Shown here piece by piece: positions 1 to 11,712 of a stretch of DNA of 64,000 bases. The stretch is from Saposhnikovia divaricata. Its lineage: Eukaryota; Streptophyta; Magnoliopsida; Apiales; Apiaceae. Position 1 is the stretch's first letter. Each line of letters opens with the position of its first letter. A model generated the notes under the pieces. It made no database searches. It was not told the origin of the DNA and worked only from the letters and a program-made list of their open reading frames with translations. The position numbers and the translations under genes were made by a program. Location: contig CM071597.1 of NCBI GenBank assembly GCA_036435485.1, positions 174,822,147 through 174,886,146 of the forward strand. The letters are read 5' to 3'.

Positions 1-543
1 TAAGTTTAATCTATTATCTGCATCCTGGGTTTTTTGGAATTTTGGATTTTGACTATAAAGGTCACCACTTTTTGATTAATTTGTTAGATTCTTTGTTGTT
101 TTTGGTTGTTAGGTTAAGCTTAGGTTAAGTTTATGCTTTCGGGGGTAAATTGCAATGATGCAAGCTATCTTGAATGAAATAAAACCAAGTTCTGCTCTGT
201 CTTTTCTTATCTCTTTCAGCTCCATTGCATATTCATACAAGTTATCAAAGCAAAAAAAATTTGAAAGACGTGTGAACAGTCTTATAATTAGATTACTGAA
301 TCAACTCTAATAGCTCCTAATTACTCCAAAAAGCTAGTTCAAACAAACAGCTTCCTAAATTCCTTGGTAAAATAGTAGGAAAATTGGACAGGGTAAGGAC
401 ATTTACTCTATAATTGTAGTTTGTAGAGATTGTAATTGCAATAACTTATGTGAAAGCATTAAATAGAGTGTATATATTGATACACGTAGAAAACCTACCT
501 GTTGAAGAGTGGAGAAATATTGTGAACTAAGCAGTGGCCATAC
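1..543. other. No gene recognised; flank of candidate exon
   Basis: AT-rich sequence with no convincing coding region on either strand. It borders a candidate minus-strand exon that ends at a GT donor (plus-strand complement at 542-543), so this stretch could be the following intron. I see nothing else in it. Confidence 0.4.
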
Positions 544-653
544 CTTCGACTGGTGCAAGTTCAATTACACGTTGTAGATTTACTATCTGTGCTGGTTGTG
601 GTGTGTAAAGTAGCATTTTCTGCAGCGTTTGATATGTTTGGGGATCTTGATTG

Positions 654-1088
654 TGTTAGATCTAAATAAATAACCAGAATCATCTTATGTGATATTATCA
701 AGGTTACACGATAAAACTGTAGTGCGAAAGCGTACTTGATTTCATGACAGTAGATATGAATACGAATTATGGGACTTGAACTTCCAGACTTGATTCGCCT
801 CTAGCCGTATCTCTCTCTGACTGATGGGAATAGAGGAGTAGAGGTTGTGAATTAGCCTTGGGGACCAAGACCCTATTATGTTCTTTATATAATAGTCTAA
901 TTAGACCCCATTAACCCTAATCAGATTACTATTGGGTATTACACATTACAAAGCCCATACCAAATAAGATGTTATTGGACCCTTTATTTTAGACCACTTA
1001 ATTAGTCCAAATAGAATAAACATTAAATATAATTGTCTTCAATTTGTAAGCCCATAATTATTATTAGATTATAAAATATAATCTAACA
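654..1088 (-). repeat. 3' LTR (element sense) of the copia element
   Basis: 435 bp terminal repeat, TG...CA bounded. A TATA-like motif (TATATAA on the minus strand) lies at 885-892, a plausible LTR promoter. Confidence 0.92.
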
Positions 1089-1103
1089 ATCTCCCACTTG
1101 CGC
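1089..1103 (-). other. Polypurine tract of the copia element
   Basis: Read on the minus strand, GCAAGTGGGAGAT directly precedes the LTR. This is the typical polypurine tract that primes plus-strand DNA synthesis in plant copia elements. Confidence 0.7.
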
Positions 1104-1562
1104 TACAAATTGTTCCAAACAACAATTACATTCAATAACCATAAGTGCGCACAAAAATTGTTTATTCTTTAGAAAACATCTTCCTTAATCAATCTGGTCC
1201 ATCTCATATATAAACATTGAACCAAAGCGACCTTCGTCACATTGTCGTAGCTGGATCCTCAATGATCACCACATAAATATATTCAATGACATAGATCAAG
1301 TATGGATGTGTAACTGGAAATTACATGCAATGTGATCTCAATCATGCCTATTTCCAATTGGTCCTTAATACCTTAATGAGATCAATCTTTATTCTTTCAA
1401 ACTTTATGTCAAAACCACAATTGAAAGAGATAGCTCATATAGAGCAATAGAGAGAGAAAAAATTAACTTTATTCTGCAGAAAACTCAAAAATACATAAAT
1501 ATCACCATAGTGTCAATATAAAAAATGAGTACCGAATATAAGAACAAAACAAAAAACTCCCA

Positions 1563-1754
1563 CTAAAACTGAATATCCTCCAATAAGACAACACCCATAT
1601 ATGAGCAGTATGCCCAAGAAAAACTTAATGGTGTCAAAACTTTAGTAAGTGGGTCTGCTAGTATAGAATTTTTTCTTATATACTCAATGGACACTAATTG
1701 ATATCGTAGTCTCTCTACAATGACTTGATATTTAATGTCTATATGTTTAGACAT
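1563..1754 (-). pseudogene. Copia RNase H C-terminal fragment
   Basis: A 63-codon open frame begins SKHIDIKY and contains ILADPLTK. These are the conserved end of the copia RNase H (SKHIDI...ADPLTKGL). RNase H removes the RNA strand during reverse transcription. Only the last part of the domain remains, so this is a relic of the deleted element. Confidence 0.8.
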
Positions 1755-1792
1755 AACAAAAAAAACTTAACGAGAAGTAGATTTTCTTGTAT

Positions 1793-2182
1793 CTACACAA
1801 CCAACATAATCAGAATCAAAATACATAATGATCTCCAAATTTTTTTCGATTTCTGATAAACGAGCATGTAATATTTTGTTCTTTGCAAGTACCTCATAAC
1901 CCATTTAATTACAATCCAATGATCCATTTCAGGTTTACTTGAATATCTGCTTAACATACCCATAATGAATGCCAAATCTGACTGGGTACTAAACTTGACC
2001 ATACATAAAACTCCCACTGAACTTATGACATAGCCACAAGTACCATTATTGTCTTTACTGGATCTACTAAGTGGCACTTTCTCTTGAGTTTGTTGAGTTT
2101 GCTCTTCTTGAGCATCATCTTGATTTTGAGTAGGAAACTTTATAGGTATATCCACATTGTTATCTTGAACTACACGAGGCAA
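1793..2182 (-). pseudogene. Copia pol linker fused to RT/RNase H remnant
   Basis: The N-terminal part is rich in Gln and Glu and ends with a Ser/Arg stretch, like the linker after copia integrase. It then jumps to a run with SDLAFIMGMLSRY and MDHW...VMRYLQRTKYYML, the segment between reverse transcriptase and RNase H. The RT catalytic core is absent. The fusion marks an internal deletion that joined non-adjacent pol parts. Confidence 0.75.
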
Positions 2183-2257
2183 AGAAACTAATTCTTCCTC
2201 AAAGACAACATTCCTGACTTTATATCTTCCCCCTCAAACTCAACATCCTCAAGAAAT

Positions 2258-2449
2258 CTAGAGCAATAAGCGATTAGAACGCTCCCACTTCTCAAAGTTC
2301 AATTTCTCCGTATTAGAACTTTCATCCGTAAGAGAAAGAGGTTGTTCTTTCCTTATAGCATAGTCTAAATCCATGCAGCCGAGAACTAACAGAACGTTCT
2401 CTTTCCAACTCTTAAAGTTTGTGCCGTTAAGCACATGAATGGAGTTCAT
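2258..2449 (-). pseudogene. Copia gag N-terminal fragment
   Basis: 63 codons with LNGTNFKSWKENVLLVLG near the start, the hallmark of the copia gag N terminus (G-x-N-[FY]-x-x-W). The frame stops early and is followed directly by pol-linker sequence, so most of gag and the protease-integrase region are gone. Confidence 0.75.
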
Positions 2450-3590
2450 GTTGGCAGTTATATTAGCAGCAGATGTATTAACTAGTAATTTAGAACAAAA
2501 AAAATATAAGCTCGAATAATGGAAAAATCATGTCATATGCATACATAATAGCACACAAAAAAAACATGAATTTAAATACTATAGTATGTGTGGGCCCATT
2601 CAAACAAGATACCTAGCACAACATTAATATTTAGTCTTTGGACAGAAATATTAACTTGCAAGTGGTACTCTCCACGCAGAAATCAAATATTAATAATAAA
2701 TTCGGTCAAGTAATAACCTTCCTTTGGGCCGGTTTATTACTCACATGAAAAATTTATAATTATTACATATTTATCCCCGCACGTCTATTTATTATTTGGC
2801 CATTAAATAATCTTCCTTTGGGCCGATTATTTTAACGCATAAATAATAAACATACACATCCTAATATTTCAAAATAAATAAATCTACACATAAATATCAC
2901 TTTGGCAATATTTTGCTTCAACTCACTTATTCGCGAAATAAAAGGACAAAACATAAATTAACATTATTTTTCAAAAAAAAGTGTACCCAAATCCGTATTG
3001 TTGTAAAAATATTAAAAATAATCACCTAATATTTTAATATTTTACAACAAAACATAATATTCTGTTCACTTTATTTCTCCAACAATATCGCTTACAATGA
3101 ATGAATCACTTGGTATAGCTTGCCAGAACACTTAGTTTACATGATTTATCAACCAATACTGATGTTTAGCCCAGGCAAACAAAGTCACATTATGCATAAA
3201 AATAATATCATGTAATATGATGGCAGTCACGCACGGCTGGATAAAAAAAATAAGGCATGCACTGATCCATTCATTAAAAAAAACTTATGTTAATGCATCA
3301 TGCACACATGTACTGAATTTATCCACAAACAAAAACATAGCATATGGATTCCAATTAAATCGACTAAATCAAACACGTTAATAGATGGTTTAACCAGTAC
3401 CACACAGTCACGGTTGATTTTATTTGTATATGAAATCTCAAAAAAAATATAAAATTGAAGCAACGATATTAATCGAGGAGATTTCATGATCATAGAATAT
3501 AAAAAAAATACCGCAATATATATAACCTGATTCTCATCGAGAAAAAACAATCATATAATATGATCAACCCTGATAATTCAACATAAGATA

Positions 3591-3603
3591 GGCTCGGATA
3601 CCA
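3591..3603 (-). other. Primer-binding site (tRNA-iMet type)
   Basis: The minus strand reads TGGTATCCGAGCC just inside the LTR. It matches the plant copia consensus TGGTATCAGAGC apart from one position. Confidence 0.85.
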
Positions 3604-3605
3604 AT

Positions 3606-4042
3606 TGTTAGATCTAAATAAATAACCAGAATCATCTTATGCGATATTATTAAGGTTACACGATAAAACTGTAGTGCGAAAGCGTACCTGATTTCATGAC
3701 AGTAGATATGAATACGGATTATGGGACTTGAACTTCCACAGACTTGATTCGCCTCTAGCCGTATCTCTCTCTGACTGATGGGAATAGAGGAGTAGAAGTT
3801 GTGAATTAGCCTTGGGGAGCAAGACCCTATTATGTTCTTTATATAATAGTCTAATTAGACCCCATTAACCCTAATCAGATTACTATTGGGTATTACACAT
3901 TACAAAGCCCATACCAAATAAGATGTTATTGGACCCTTTATTTTAGACCACTTAATTAGTCCAAATAGAATAAACATTAAATATAATTGTCTTTAATTTG
4001 TAAGCCCATAATTATTATTAGATTATAAAATATAATCTAACA
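3606..4042 (-). repeat. 5' LTR (element sense) of the copia element
   Basis: 437 bp, nearly identical to 654-1088 and sharing the same termini. Confidence 0.92.
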
Positions 4043-4097
4043 GATTGTCCTTGTGGATCCTTTTACCAATCATTATTATTTTTCTACTGATCCTAGC

Positions 4098-4848
4098 CTG
4101 TTTGGTTATTTTTTTGTAAGCAATGATGAGAGAATGCTCCTACTACGACTGGCAGGTTCTCGCAGATGGCGCTTAAGGCGAATCTTGAGAGTCCTCTGAT
4201 GTCTTGCAAGTGCAGATAGGCAGCGCTGCAAATATATGGATTGCATGGTGACAGCTTCTGAATGGTAACAGTTTTTGTTAGCAGGATGGGTCTTGGTCCT
4301 CATGCCTGCAATAAAGTAGCAATGATCTCCCAATTCTCAAAACCTTCAAGTCAGTGAAGGTGGTATTAATTTTATGTCAATTTAAGCTTACCGTTTACCA
4401 TTATTGATGTCTTCTATGCAGAAGTGAAATGAGTTTGAGTCCTGTTATATGGCTGCTGGCTAAGGAAGCAAAGAGTAAAGGGAACAAATGAGATTAGTCA
4501 CCAGAGAGAACTCTTTAGTATGTAGCCTTGTGACCTAGCTTTGTTGCCATCTTTTCTGAACCGGTGGGTATAGCAGATGTTGACTGTGTTGGAGCAAGAT
4601 GAAGTGATAAGAGTTCATGGATACCATACCAATCCTGAACCTGAAGTCTACACAGGCACAATAACGTAAGAAAAGGAGGTAAACAAGCTTGTATTAATTA
4701 TAGAGGTCTATTTATAGCACCAAAGATCAAAACAGTAAGGGAAGGCAAAATATTGTAATAATATATAATATTGTAAGCATTTATTTTTAAGTGGTAGAAT
4801 AGGTTTATTTTTTCTCTTTTGCCGCGAGTTTTTAATTATATAATAATC
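4098..4848. other. No gene recognised
   Basis: A short open frame on the minus strand (4106-4333) has an Arg/Ser-rich end but no recognised domain. The remainder is AT-rich non-coding sequence. Confidence 0.35.
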
Positions 4849-5086
4849 TATGGAATTAATGCTCGAAATGCAATCTTTTTTTTTGGTGAGGCATTGGTTC
4901 CACAAAGAATCTAAACAGATCAAATTTTTTGTTTTAATGAGGGGAAAATGCATTTCCATTTTGTTCTTTTTAGGGGCAAAATATTCGGTTCTCCGTTTTC
5001 CTTTTTACGAAACGACACCATTTTTTTGCTAGAGTTTTATGGTTGCCAACAAAGTAAAAAATAGTATCCTTTTTTATGAGAAAAGG
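4849..5086. repeat. Diverged direct duplication, copy 1
   Basis: Shares long stretches with 5595-5833: ATGGAATTA at the start, AATCTAAACAGATCA, TTTTAATGAGGGG, CTCTTTTTAGGGG and GTTGCCAACAAAGTAAAAAA. Many substitutions and small indels separate the copies, so the duplication is old. No coding capacity is evident. Confidence 0.75.
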
Positions 5087-5090
5087 GTAA

Positions 5091-5116
5091 TCTATACCTC
5101 TATATAAAGGAAATAT
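5091..5116 (+). other. Helitron-like 5' terminus
   Basis: TCTATACCTCTATATAAAGG preceded by A, the form expected at many plant Helitron 5' ends (A|TC then TATA-like sequence). An almost identical inverted copy lies at 12070-12096. No matching 3' hairpin with CTRR was found, so this is tentative. Confidence 0.4.
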
Positions 5117-5594
5117 AAAATATTTGAATATATAAGCCGTGCATGTTTTTATGAAATTTTTAATAGGCTCATAAATTTTATAATGCGAAAATGAGATAGA
5201 TTGAATTTAAAATTTTTATTTACAGTTTCTTGATGTTGCCTTTGCATATTTTTAATTAAAGAAGATTTACAAATTGATATGTTATCATTTAGTGCATTGT
5301 TCTATTATGTTCTTATAAAAGTGTGAAAATCATACGATTTTAGTAAGTTAAATAATGATCTTTTTTTTTCAAAGGCTTATTTCTCATTAATTTACATTTT
5401 TCCTACGACGACATTAATAATTTGATAGCAAATTATTTTTTTATAAATTCATTTTCAATCATTTAATTTATTTAGAATTAGTTTATTCAGTCTTCAAGAT
5501 AATTACTTCTTTTCTTGACAGTAAAAATTACACAGAACGAAAATTTGATGAATATATTGTGGAAAGTAGGGTATATGTTTGGTAGAATAGTTTT
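5117..5594. other. AT-rich spacer, nothing recognised
   Basis: Non-coding AT-rich sequence between the two duplicated blocks. Confidence 0.35.
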
Positions 5595-5833
5595 GATGGA
5601 ATTAAGGTTTGAAATACAGCCATTTGTTTTTTTTTGGTGAATCAATGTTTTCACAATCAATCTAAACAGATCATTTTTTTGTTTTAATGAGGGGAGAAGG
5701 CATTTAGTTTTTGCTCTTTTTAGGGGTAAAATAATCACTTCATCCTCTTTTTTTTCAACGAAATAACACCATATTTTTTTTGTTAGTCTTATAGTTGCCA
5801 ACAAAGTAAAAAACAATATTTTTTTACGAGAAA
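5595..5833. repeat. Diverged direct duplication, copy 2
   Basis: Second copy of the block at 4849-5086, in the same orientation with about 745 bp between the starts. The minus-strand open frame over it is only the antisense of the repeat. Confidence 0.75.
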
Positions 5834-6879
5834 ATGTTAAATATTACAATATATATAACCAGCATGTTGTAAAGAGCCCAACTATAAAAAGGGTTTAAGC
5901 TAGGCATGCAATCAATTTGATAGCTAAATGTGAGAATTGTAAAGCAACAGAAGGTTTCCAGTAAAACCAAGTTTAAATAAAAAGAAATAGGTGGTTCAAG
6001 TTACATGTTTTTTTATTTGCTGCCTGTGACTCGTAGTCTATTACAGGCACAAGAAACTAATACTTGAAAACATTAAAGTAGCACTTAAGATGGTAGTTTC
6101 CCACTGCAAGTGGAGTGGGTTGGTTGCTAAGCTGGCCTGGTACTACCTCCAGCAACATCTTCGGTAACAGTTTGGAGTTTTCGCTTGCGTTTATTGTCAC
6201 TTTCTGCAACTTCCGCATCAGGCAGCGGCTCCATCAGATTAACGGTAGCTGGGACATGAGAGCATGGTAAGTGTGAAGATTGACATATATATTTTGGAAA
6301 AATGTAAATGAGCGAGGCAGGAAACTTCCTTACGATTGCTTGAGCATTCTTGGCATGAGCAGATTCCAGCTCCCCTATAGGGGTGTAAACGGCTGATACT
6401 CCATAGTCTTGCAACCCATCCACTAAATTATACCGGTTCAGCTTCAGGTTAAAGACAAGTTCCTTGCCCAAAAGTGGTTGTAGCTCAGCAGGAACTGAAG
6501 TATCTCCAGGAGGCATTTTGGTAATAATTTTCTTGGCTGAGACGTCTAGCAAGCGCTCGACAGCAGAATTGAACAAAACCACGGTTGTAGTTCCAGTGCC
6601 ATCCTCCACCTGAACATTAACTCGAAACCTAGAGGAGGAAGGCAATTGAACAAATATTGAATTAATAAAAAAAAGGTTAGTGTGAAGCATGGGGGAAAAC
6701 ATGACAACATTAGCGGCTTACAATGTCTGAGGGTAGTCAACCGGTTCGCTACAACCATTGCAGATATAAACCCCATCTCTTGGAACAACCTTCTTGACAC
6801 ATGATTTACACGAAACATAATACCATCCAGAGTGATTGTTTAAGGCAGTTATTGTGGCCTTCAAGGTGACAACATCAGC

Positions 6880-8942
6880 CTGAAACACTTTGCGGTGTCA
6901 GGCTTATAAATGAGAAACAGGTACATAAACACTTCAGGTATTAGGTTCTATCTCGCCAATCTTTCTCACTCTGAGCCTACATTTCTTTATCATCCACATG
7001 TTCACATATTACGACAAATTCCACCCTCCAACCACTGCTCCTAATCTCCTAATCACTGAGAATATGTTTGTCATGCAGTTTAAATATGCACATGAGGATC
7101 CATTTTTTTTAGTATGTAAATTTTTAACGTATTTAACCAACAAACGAACAAACTACATGATTCTGACAGTAAAACAGATTAACAGTCCAACTCAATGATT
7201 ACAAGATAAAACAGAATTGTAAAACAGATAAAATGGGCTCAATCACACCTATTTAAATGTCAAGAGCTGTACACTGTTAATGATAGTTGCCATTTTAAGA
7301 TAAAACGCAAGTATTGTTACATACAATATAATACATTTGTAACATTCATCAGAACTTGTGAACCTTGTATTCAATAAAAATCTCAGATATTCGTCAAATT
7401 TACTATAATGCATACGAGAAGACAAACTTACAAGTGATGAATTAAGAGGGGCATTTGCCCTAGCTATATAATGAGCAATTTTGCTCCCATCATTTTGTTG
7501 CCATGAGAACAGTTAAAAAAATTAAAATTTGATCTACATCGAAGAAGCTCAGGAATGAATGAACACAGCTAGGTCAAAAACTATTTTTTTCTTATTTGAA
7601 GTACTCCTTCTCCTGTACCACACATGTATGTAAAAGCGTTTCTAAAATCAGCTCTTTAAAAGTGATCCAGTACAAGTTCAAATAATCGTACTTAAAAGTG
7701 ATCCAGCTCTTTAAAAGCCTAATCGTACTTAAATACTAATAATTAATTTTATTTTGTTTACAAGAATTGTATGTCTAATCATATGATCTGATACGCTAGT
7801 AATAATAGACTAATAGCAAATGAATGTACTTGACTGAGGTATGGAAAGCTTTGTTTAGCTTATCCAGACCAATAAATATACTAACATGAACTAATGATTA
7901 GTGATCTCATCCTACATTATTAAAGTGATTAGAACTACTTAATCCTAATTTTCATCTGTCTTGTCCAAATTCAATTTTTCATGTCCAAATTCGTTACGAG
8001 GAAGACTCCAAGAAAGCCATAACAGAGACTTAAACCATCATCTACACAGAATAAGCTCTTATGTAAAAAACCAAACTACCAAACCAAGACTTAATACAAT
8101 TAATTGAACTGCAAGAATATATACAGGTAATCTATCATTTATCAATTATCATAGAATAACACAGCCTTGAAAAGTCACTAAGAGTCCACAACCATTCAAC
8201 CTATTGTTTGACTATCATCTCTACTGGACGAAGACATGTGGCACATACAAATCTGTTGACTTGTCCCAACCCCGTACGGGTTGCAAATCAGCATATACAA
8301 AGCCTCCAAACCACCCTTACTTTTGCTAAAATAAGAGGAATTCTTTATTCAGCAAAATAATACTGAGTGTGAATTCTCTATACGCATTATTCTTTATGAT
8401 CAGTTTCAAGTTGCAGCAAAACTTCGGATACTGATTAACAGAAATATCTATATGCATGTATCAACTTATTCGCTCCACCAATTCGTTGATCAAGACGATT
8501 TTTAATCTTTCTTTCACTCATTGACTTGTCTTTATTAGTTAAGTATTTTAAGATAATGACAATATCCATATTTATCTGCAAACCAACTTATCCATTAGCT
8601 CCTAGTTTGAAAACCAGAAAAACTTTAGGGCAACGAGCCCATTACCTATTTTCGTCTAATTTCTAACTATTACTCATTTCATTTTTTCTTTACAATACAG
8701 TTTTAATAGAGAATCTTCACTTTCTAGATTAAACAATAGACATTTTAAATCCATAAATCCAGAGTAAACAGACATCTATTATAAGGTTGTTGCTCTAAAA
8801 TAAATCTAAGAAGAACTTGAAAAAATCAAGTAAGCATTAGTTGTCCATGTATTATAGCTAATTGCCCACATATTGTATAGCCAGAGAGGGCCTTAGAAAA
8901 TATATCTCTAGCTATTGTAACTAGATTGTGCTTTATTAGGCA
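6880..8942. other. Large intron of the RPA-like gene, left part
   Basis: AT-rich and non-coding. Exons ending at 9723 and starting at 6879 join in phase 0, so no exon is required here. Short open frames in it show no domain. Confidence 0.6.
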
Positions 8943-8947
8943 GTTAA

Positions 8948-9387
8948 TGTTAGATTATATTTTATAATCTAATAATAATTATGGGCTTACAAATTAAAGT
9001 CAATTATATTTAATGTTTATTCTATAGTTGGACCGATTAAGTGGTCTTAAATAAAGAGTCCAATAGCATCTTATTCGGTATGGGCTTTGTAATGTGTAAT
9101 ACCCAATAGTAATCTGATTAGGGTTAATGGGGTCTAATTAGACTACTATATAAAGAACATAATAGGGTCTTGGTCCCCAAGGCTAATTCACAACCTCTAC
9201 TCCTCTATTCCCATCAGTCAGAGAGAGATACGGCTAGAGGCGAATCAAGTCTGTGGAAGATCAAGTCCCATAATCCGTATTCATATCTACTGTCATGGAA
9301 TCAGGTACGCTTTCGCACTACAGTTTTATCGTGTAACCTTGATAATATCACATAAGATGATCCGTGGTTATTTATTTAGATCTAACA
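8948..9387 (+). mobile_element. Solo LTR of the 654-4042 copia family
   Basis: 440 bp, TGTTAGATTATA to GATCTAACA, flanked by perfect TSDs GTTAA (8943-8947 and 9388-9392). It is inverted relative to the 654-4042 element, so plus in element sense. It lies inside the 2.8 kb intron 6880-9722 of the RPA-like gene, antisense to that gene. It formed by recombination between LTRs after insertion. Confidence 0.93.
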
Positions 9388-11032
9388 GTTAATTCTTGGA
9401 TTGTCATTGTCGAAACAATTACAAAAAAATAGCGAGTAGCTAAAGATGCATGCTAAATAGTTGTGTCCAAATTTCTAAACATCCATCAGTAGCTTTTAGC
9501 TTGTGTGACTGGCTACACATCTGATTATAGGTACAATCCTTAGGTGTGCACACTTATATATTAAAATAGCTGAATTAAGGGATGTGACCCCATTACATAC
9601 TTTTTAAATAGTTAGGCATAAATGGGGCTTAAATATCATTAAACTGATGATTTCACCTAGAAATTTCAAAGATTAAGAATACCTTAACAGATTAGTAAAA
9701 TTAATTTATTAATTACCCATACCTTCAATTCGCCAGCACATGTAGCATTCACCAGAGCCTCCACACTCATTCGATTAACGAACATCACCTCTTCTGGAGG
9801 TAGTTTCACAGCGGATGAGCCTTCAATAGCTACAACTTTAGGAGATAGTGCTGCAAATCTTTCCCTTACAGAGGTGACATGCTCAACATCCGGGTTAACA
9901 TAGATCCTGCTCCCGCTAGTTGTAGCGAAAGTCATAGCACCTGCAAAACATAGTTGGGCATGAGAGATAGTGCATAATCGTCAGCGACAGTTTGAGTTTT
10001 TACCTAGATAGGTCTTCACTGTTACAGAAGAGATCACAAAGACGTAGGGGCCGCCATCCTGAACAGTGTACAGAGAAGGATCAAACTGCTCTCCTAGCTT
10101 TCCCCACAGAGTCACTGTGCTGGTGACAGAACTAATACCGCAACAAGTTGCAGGAAAATATGAGCAAAGAAAAATCGCATGGACATGATTTTAGGAATTT
10201 CATCCCAATAAGTTATTTCTCAATATTTTCCAAAATGCACGAATCTAACAACGACACTTACTATCAACAACTTAATAAAAGAAATATTAATGGTTCTACC
10301 AACGAATTGTTTAATAAAATTCCAAAGTATGAGGCATGAAAATTATTGCATAATGGCGACACTTACTAATCAGTGAAAATTTTTATATCTCTTTTACGGC
10401 GCCCAGCCCCAACAACTTCAATGTCACCGAAACCGCAGAAGCAGCCTACAATATCTGCATATCCCAAACTTCATTACTGGTTATGTTTGAATCTTGCACA
10501 GTGTTGTTACATAGTGTATACCAAGTCTCGTGAAAGATACCTGAGAGAGTGCTGACATCATCGGCACGGCTTCGGAGTGCAGCTTGATTAACAAACTAAA
10601 AGCCGTGCCTCGGAATGGATGCAGCATCTACACCAAACTCCTGAACACCAGTTGTTGCCAAAAAATGGAGCCTCATATTGCTTGCTAGAGGCCGATACGG
10701 ATAAGTATTTGTAGTAACCTTAACGTTCCTAAGGTTGTAAACCAGGCCCTCGGTTAAAAGGCGCTTGAATCGAAGCACGAGATGCTTGCGCACAGCATCA
10801 TGCATTAGATTCTCCTGGAACCATCATATAATTACACAGTCAATGGGAGTGAGTCATCGACCAAAAGAGGCATGTTAAAAGGTGGCTACCTTCTCATCAA
10901 TGAGAACCATGTCCATGCTCAGCAAAGTGTTGTCCTTTGTACTAATAGAGTCCCACATCCTACAAATACGCACCCTTATCACCCAATCTTCTACATCGCC
11001 CTTCAAGTCGGAAAGGTAGCTGTATGCCATAG

Positions 11033-11712
11033 CTAGGAGCAGAAGGTAGTCAGGAAAATTGAGCAAAATTTCGAAAATGAACACATATATAAAATTAACA
11101 GTGAAACATATGAAATACACACAATTTTTATTGCCTCCATCAAAATAGATAAAAACCAACAAATTAATTAACCAAAATTCCCAAATTACAGACCAAAGCA
11201 GACTACTGAATTGTTAAACCTATTCAGCAAAATTTCGAAAATGAACACATATATGAAATTCCCAAATTACAGACCAAAGCAGACCAATAAATTGTTAAAC
11301 CAATTCACCAAAATTTCGAAAATGGACACAATGGGCACATATATAGGCAGAACAAACAATAAACAGGAACAACCAAACCAAAGCAGACCAATGAATTGTT
11401 AAACCAATTCACCAAAATTTTGAAAATGGACACAATGGGCACATATATAGGCAGAACAAACAATAAACATGAACAACAAAACCTATATAGGACAATCAAA
11501 GAAATTAGGGGGTACCTTTTTAAAAAACTGTGTTAAACCAATTCACCAAAATTTCGAAAATGGACACAATGGGCACATATATAGGCAGAACAAACAATAA
11601 ACATGAAGAACAAAACCAAAGCAGACCAATGAATTGTTAAACCAATTCACCAAAATTTAATAAACATGAACAACAAAACCTATATAGGACAATCAAAGAA
11701 ATCAGGGCGTAC
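11033..11712 (-). repeat. Tandem repeats inside the 5' leader intron of the RPA-like gene
   Basis: The minus strand has a donor AAAAAG|GTACGC at 11713/11712 and a pyrimidine-rich acceptor CTCCTAG ending at 11033, two bases before the ATG, so this fits a 5'-UTR intron. It is packed with about five imperfect units of roughly 105 bp (GAATTGTTAAACCAATTCACC..., ATGGGCACATATATAGGCAG..., CAATAAACATGAACAA). One repeated block near 11509-11530 includes a second copy of the donor region. Confidence 0.65.

Larger units (their letters stand above)
654..4042 (-). mobile_element. Internally deleted Ty1/copia retrotransposon
   Basis: Two near-identical LTRs (654-1088 and 3606-4042) start TGTTAGAT and end ATCTAACA. 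They are flanked by the perfect 5 bp target duplication GATTG (649-653 and 4043-4047). The orientation is minus: a tRNA-iMet primer-binding site lies inside the right LTR and a purine tract inside the left one. The internal region is only about 2.5 kb and holds scraps of gag, the post-integrase linker and RNase H, so the element is non-autonomous. About 1.1 kb next to the primer site is non-coding leader. The high LTR similarity suggests a fairly recent insertion. Solo LTRs of the same family lie at 8948-9387 and 41674-42112. Confidence 0.93.
544..4097 (-). pseudogene. Candidate host exon split by a copia insertion
   Basis: On the minus strand, 4097-4048 joined to 653-544 (counting one copy of the 5 bp target duplication once) is an open frame of about 53 codons. 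It has an AG acceptor-like site before it and a GTATGG donor-like site after it. The frame reads straight across the position where the retrotransposon sits, so the exon, if real, was broken by that insertion. The peptide (…DPQTYQTLQKMLLY… then …RVIELAPVE) is not one I recognise. In an AT-rich genome an open frame this short is weak evidence; an intergenic origin is possible. Confidence 0.3.
6127..11030 (-). pseudogene. RPA70-like (replication factor A 1) gene with in-frame stop
   Basis: Related to the large subunit of replication protein A, a nuclear single-strand DNA-binding complex for replication and repair. Minus-strand exons: 11030-10890, 10814-10541, 10454-10367, 10131-10004, 9940-9723, 6879-6722, 6628-6334, with a last segment ending at 6127. 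All these junctions carry GT/AG and keep phase, giving about 434 codons before the last segment. Two OB-fold domains come first, typed by MAYSYLSDLKG, MWDSI...SMDMVLIDEK, LTEGLVYNL, ...STVTLWGKLGEQF and IYVN. A C-terminal OB fold follows with a zinc ribbon (Cys307, 310, 323, 326) and FRVNVQVEDGTG. An in-frame TAG at 10596-10598 (codon 120) replaces an expected Glu, so the protein would end at 119 residues. At the last intron (6249-6333) splicing would shift frame, while retention keeps it open to a KRKRKL tail. Readthrough, or a Helitron-borne RPA copy, are alternatives. Confidence 0.85.

Noticed and set aside
7430..7460. A 28 bp micro-exon candidate in the large RPA intron
   Set aside because: Flanking AG and GT exist, but exons on either side join in phase 0 and 28 bp would break the frame.
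9170..9355. 61-codon frame, also seen at 41705-41890
   Set aside because: Both are inside solo LTRs of one copia family; similarity is due to the LTR.
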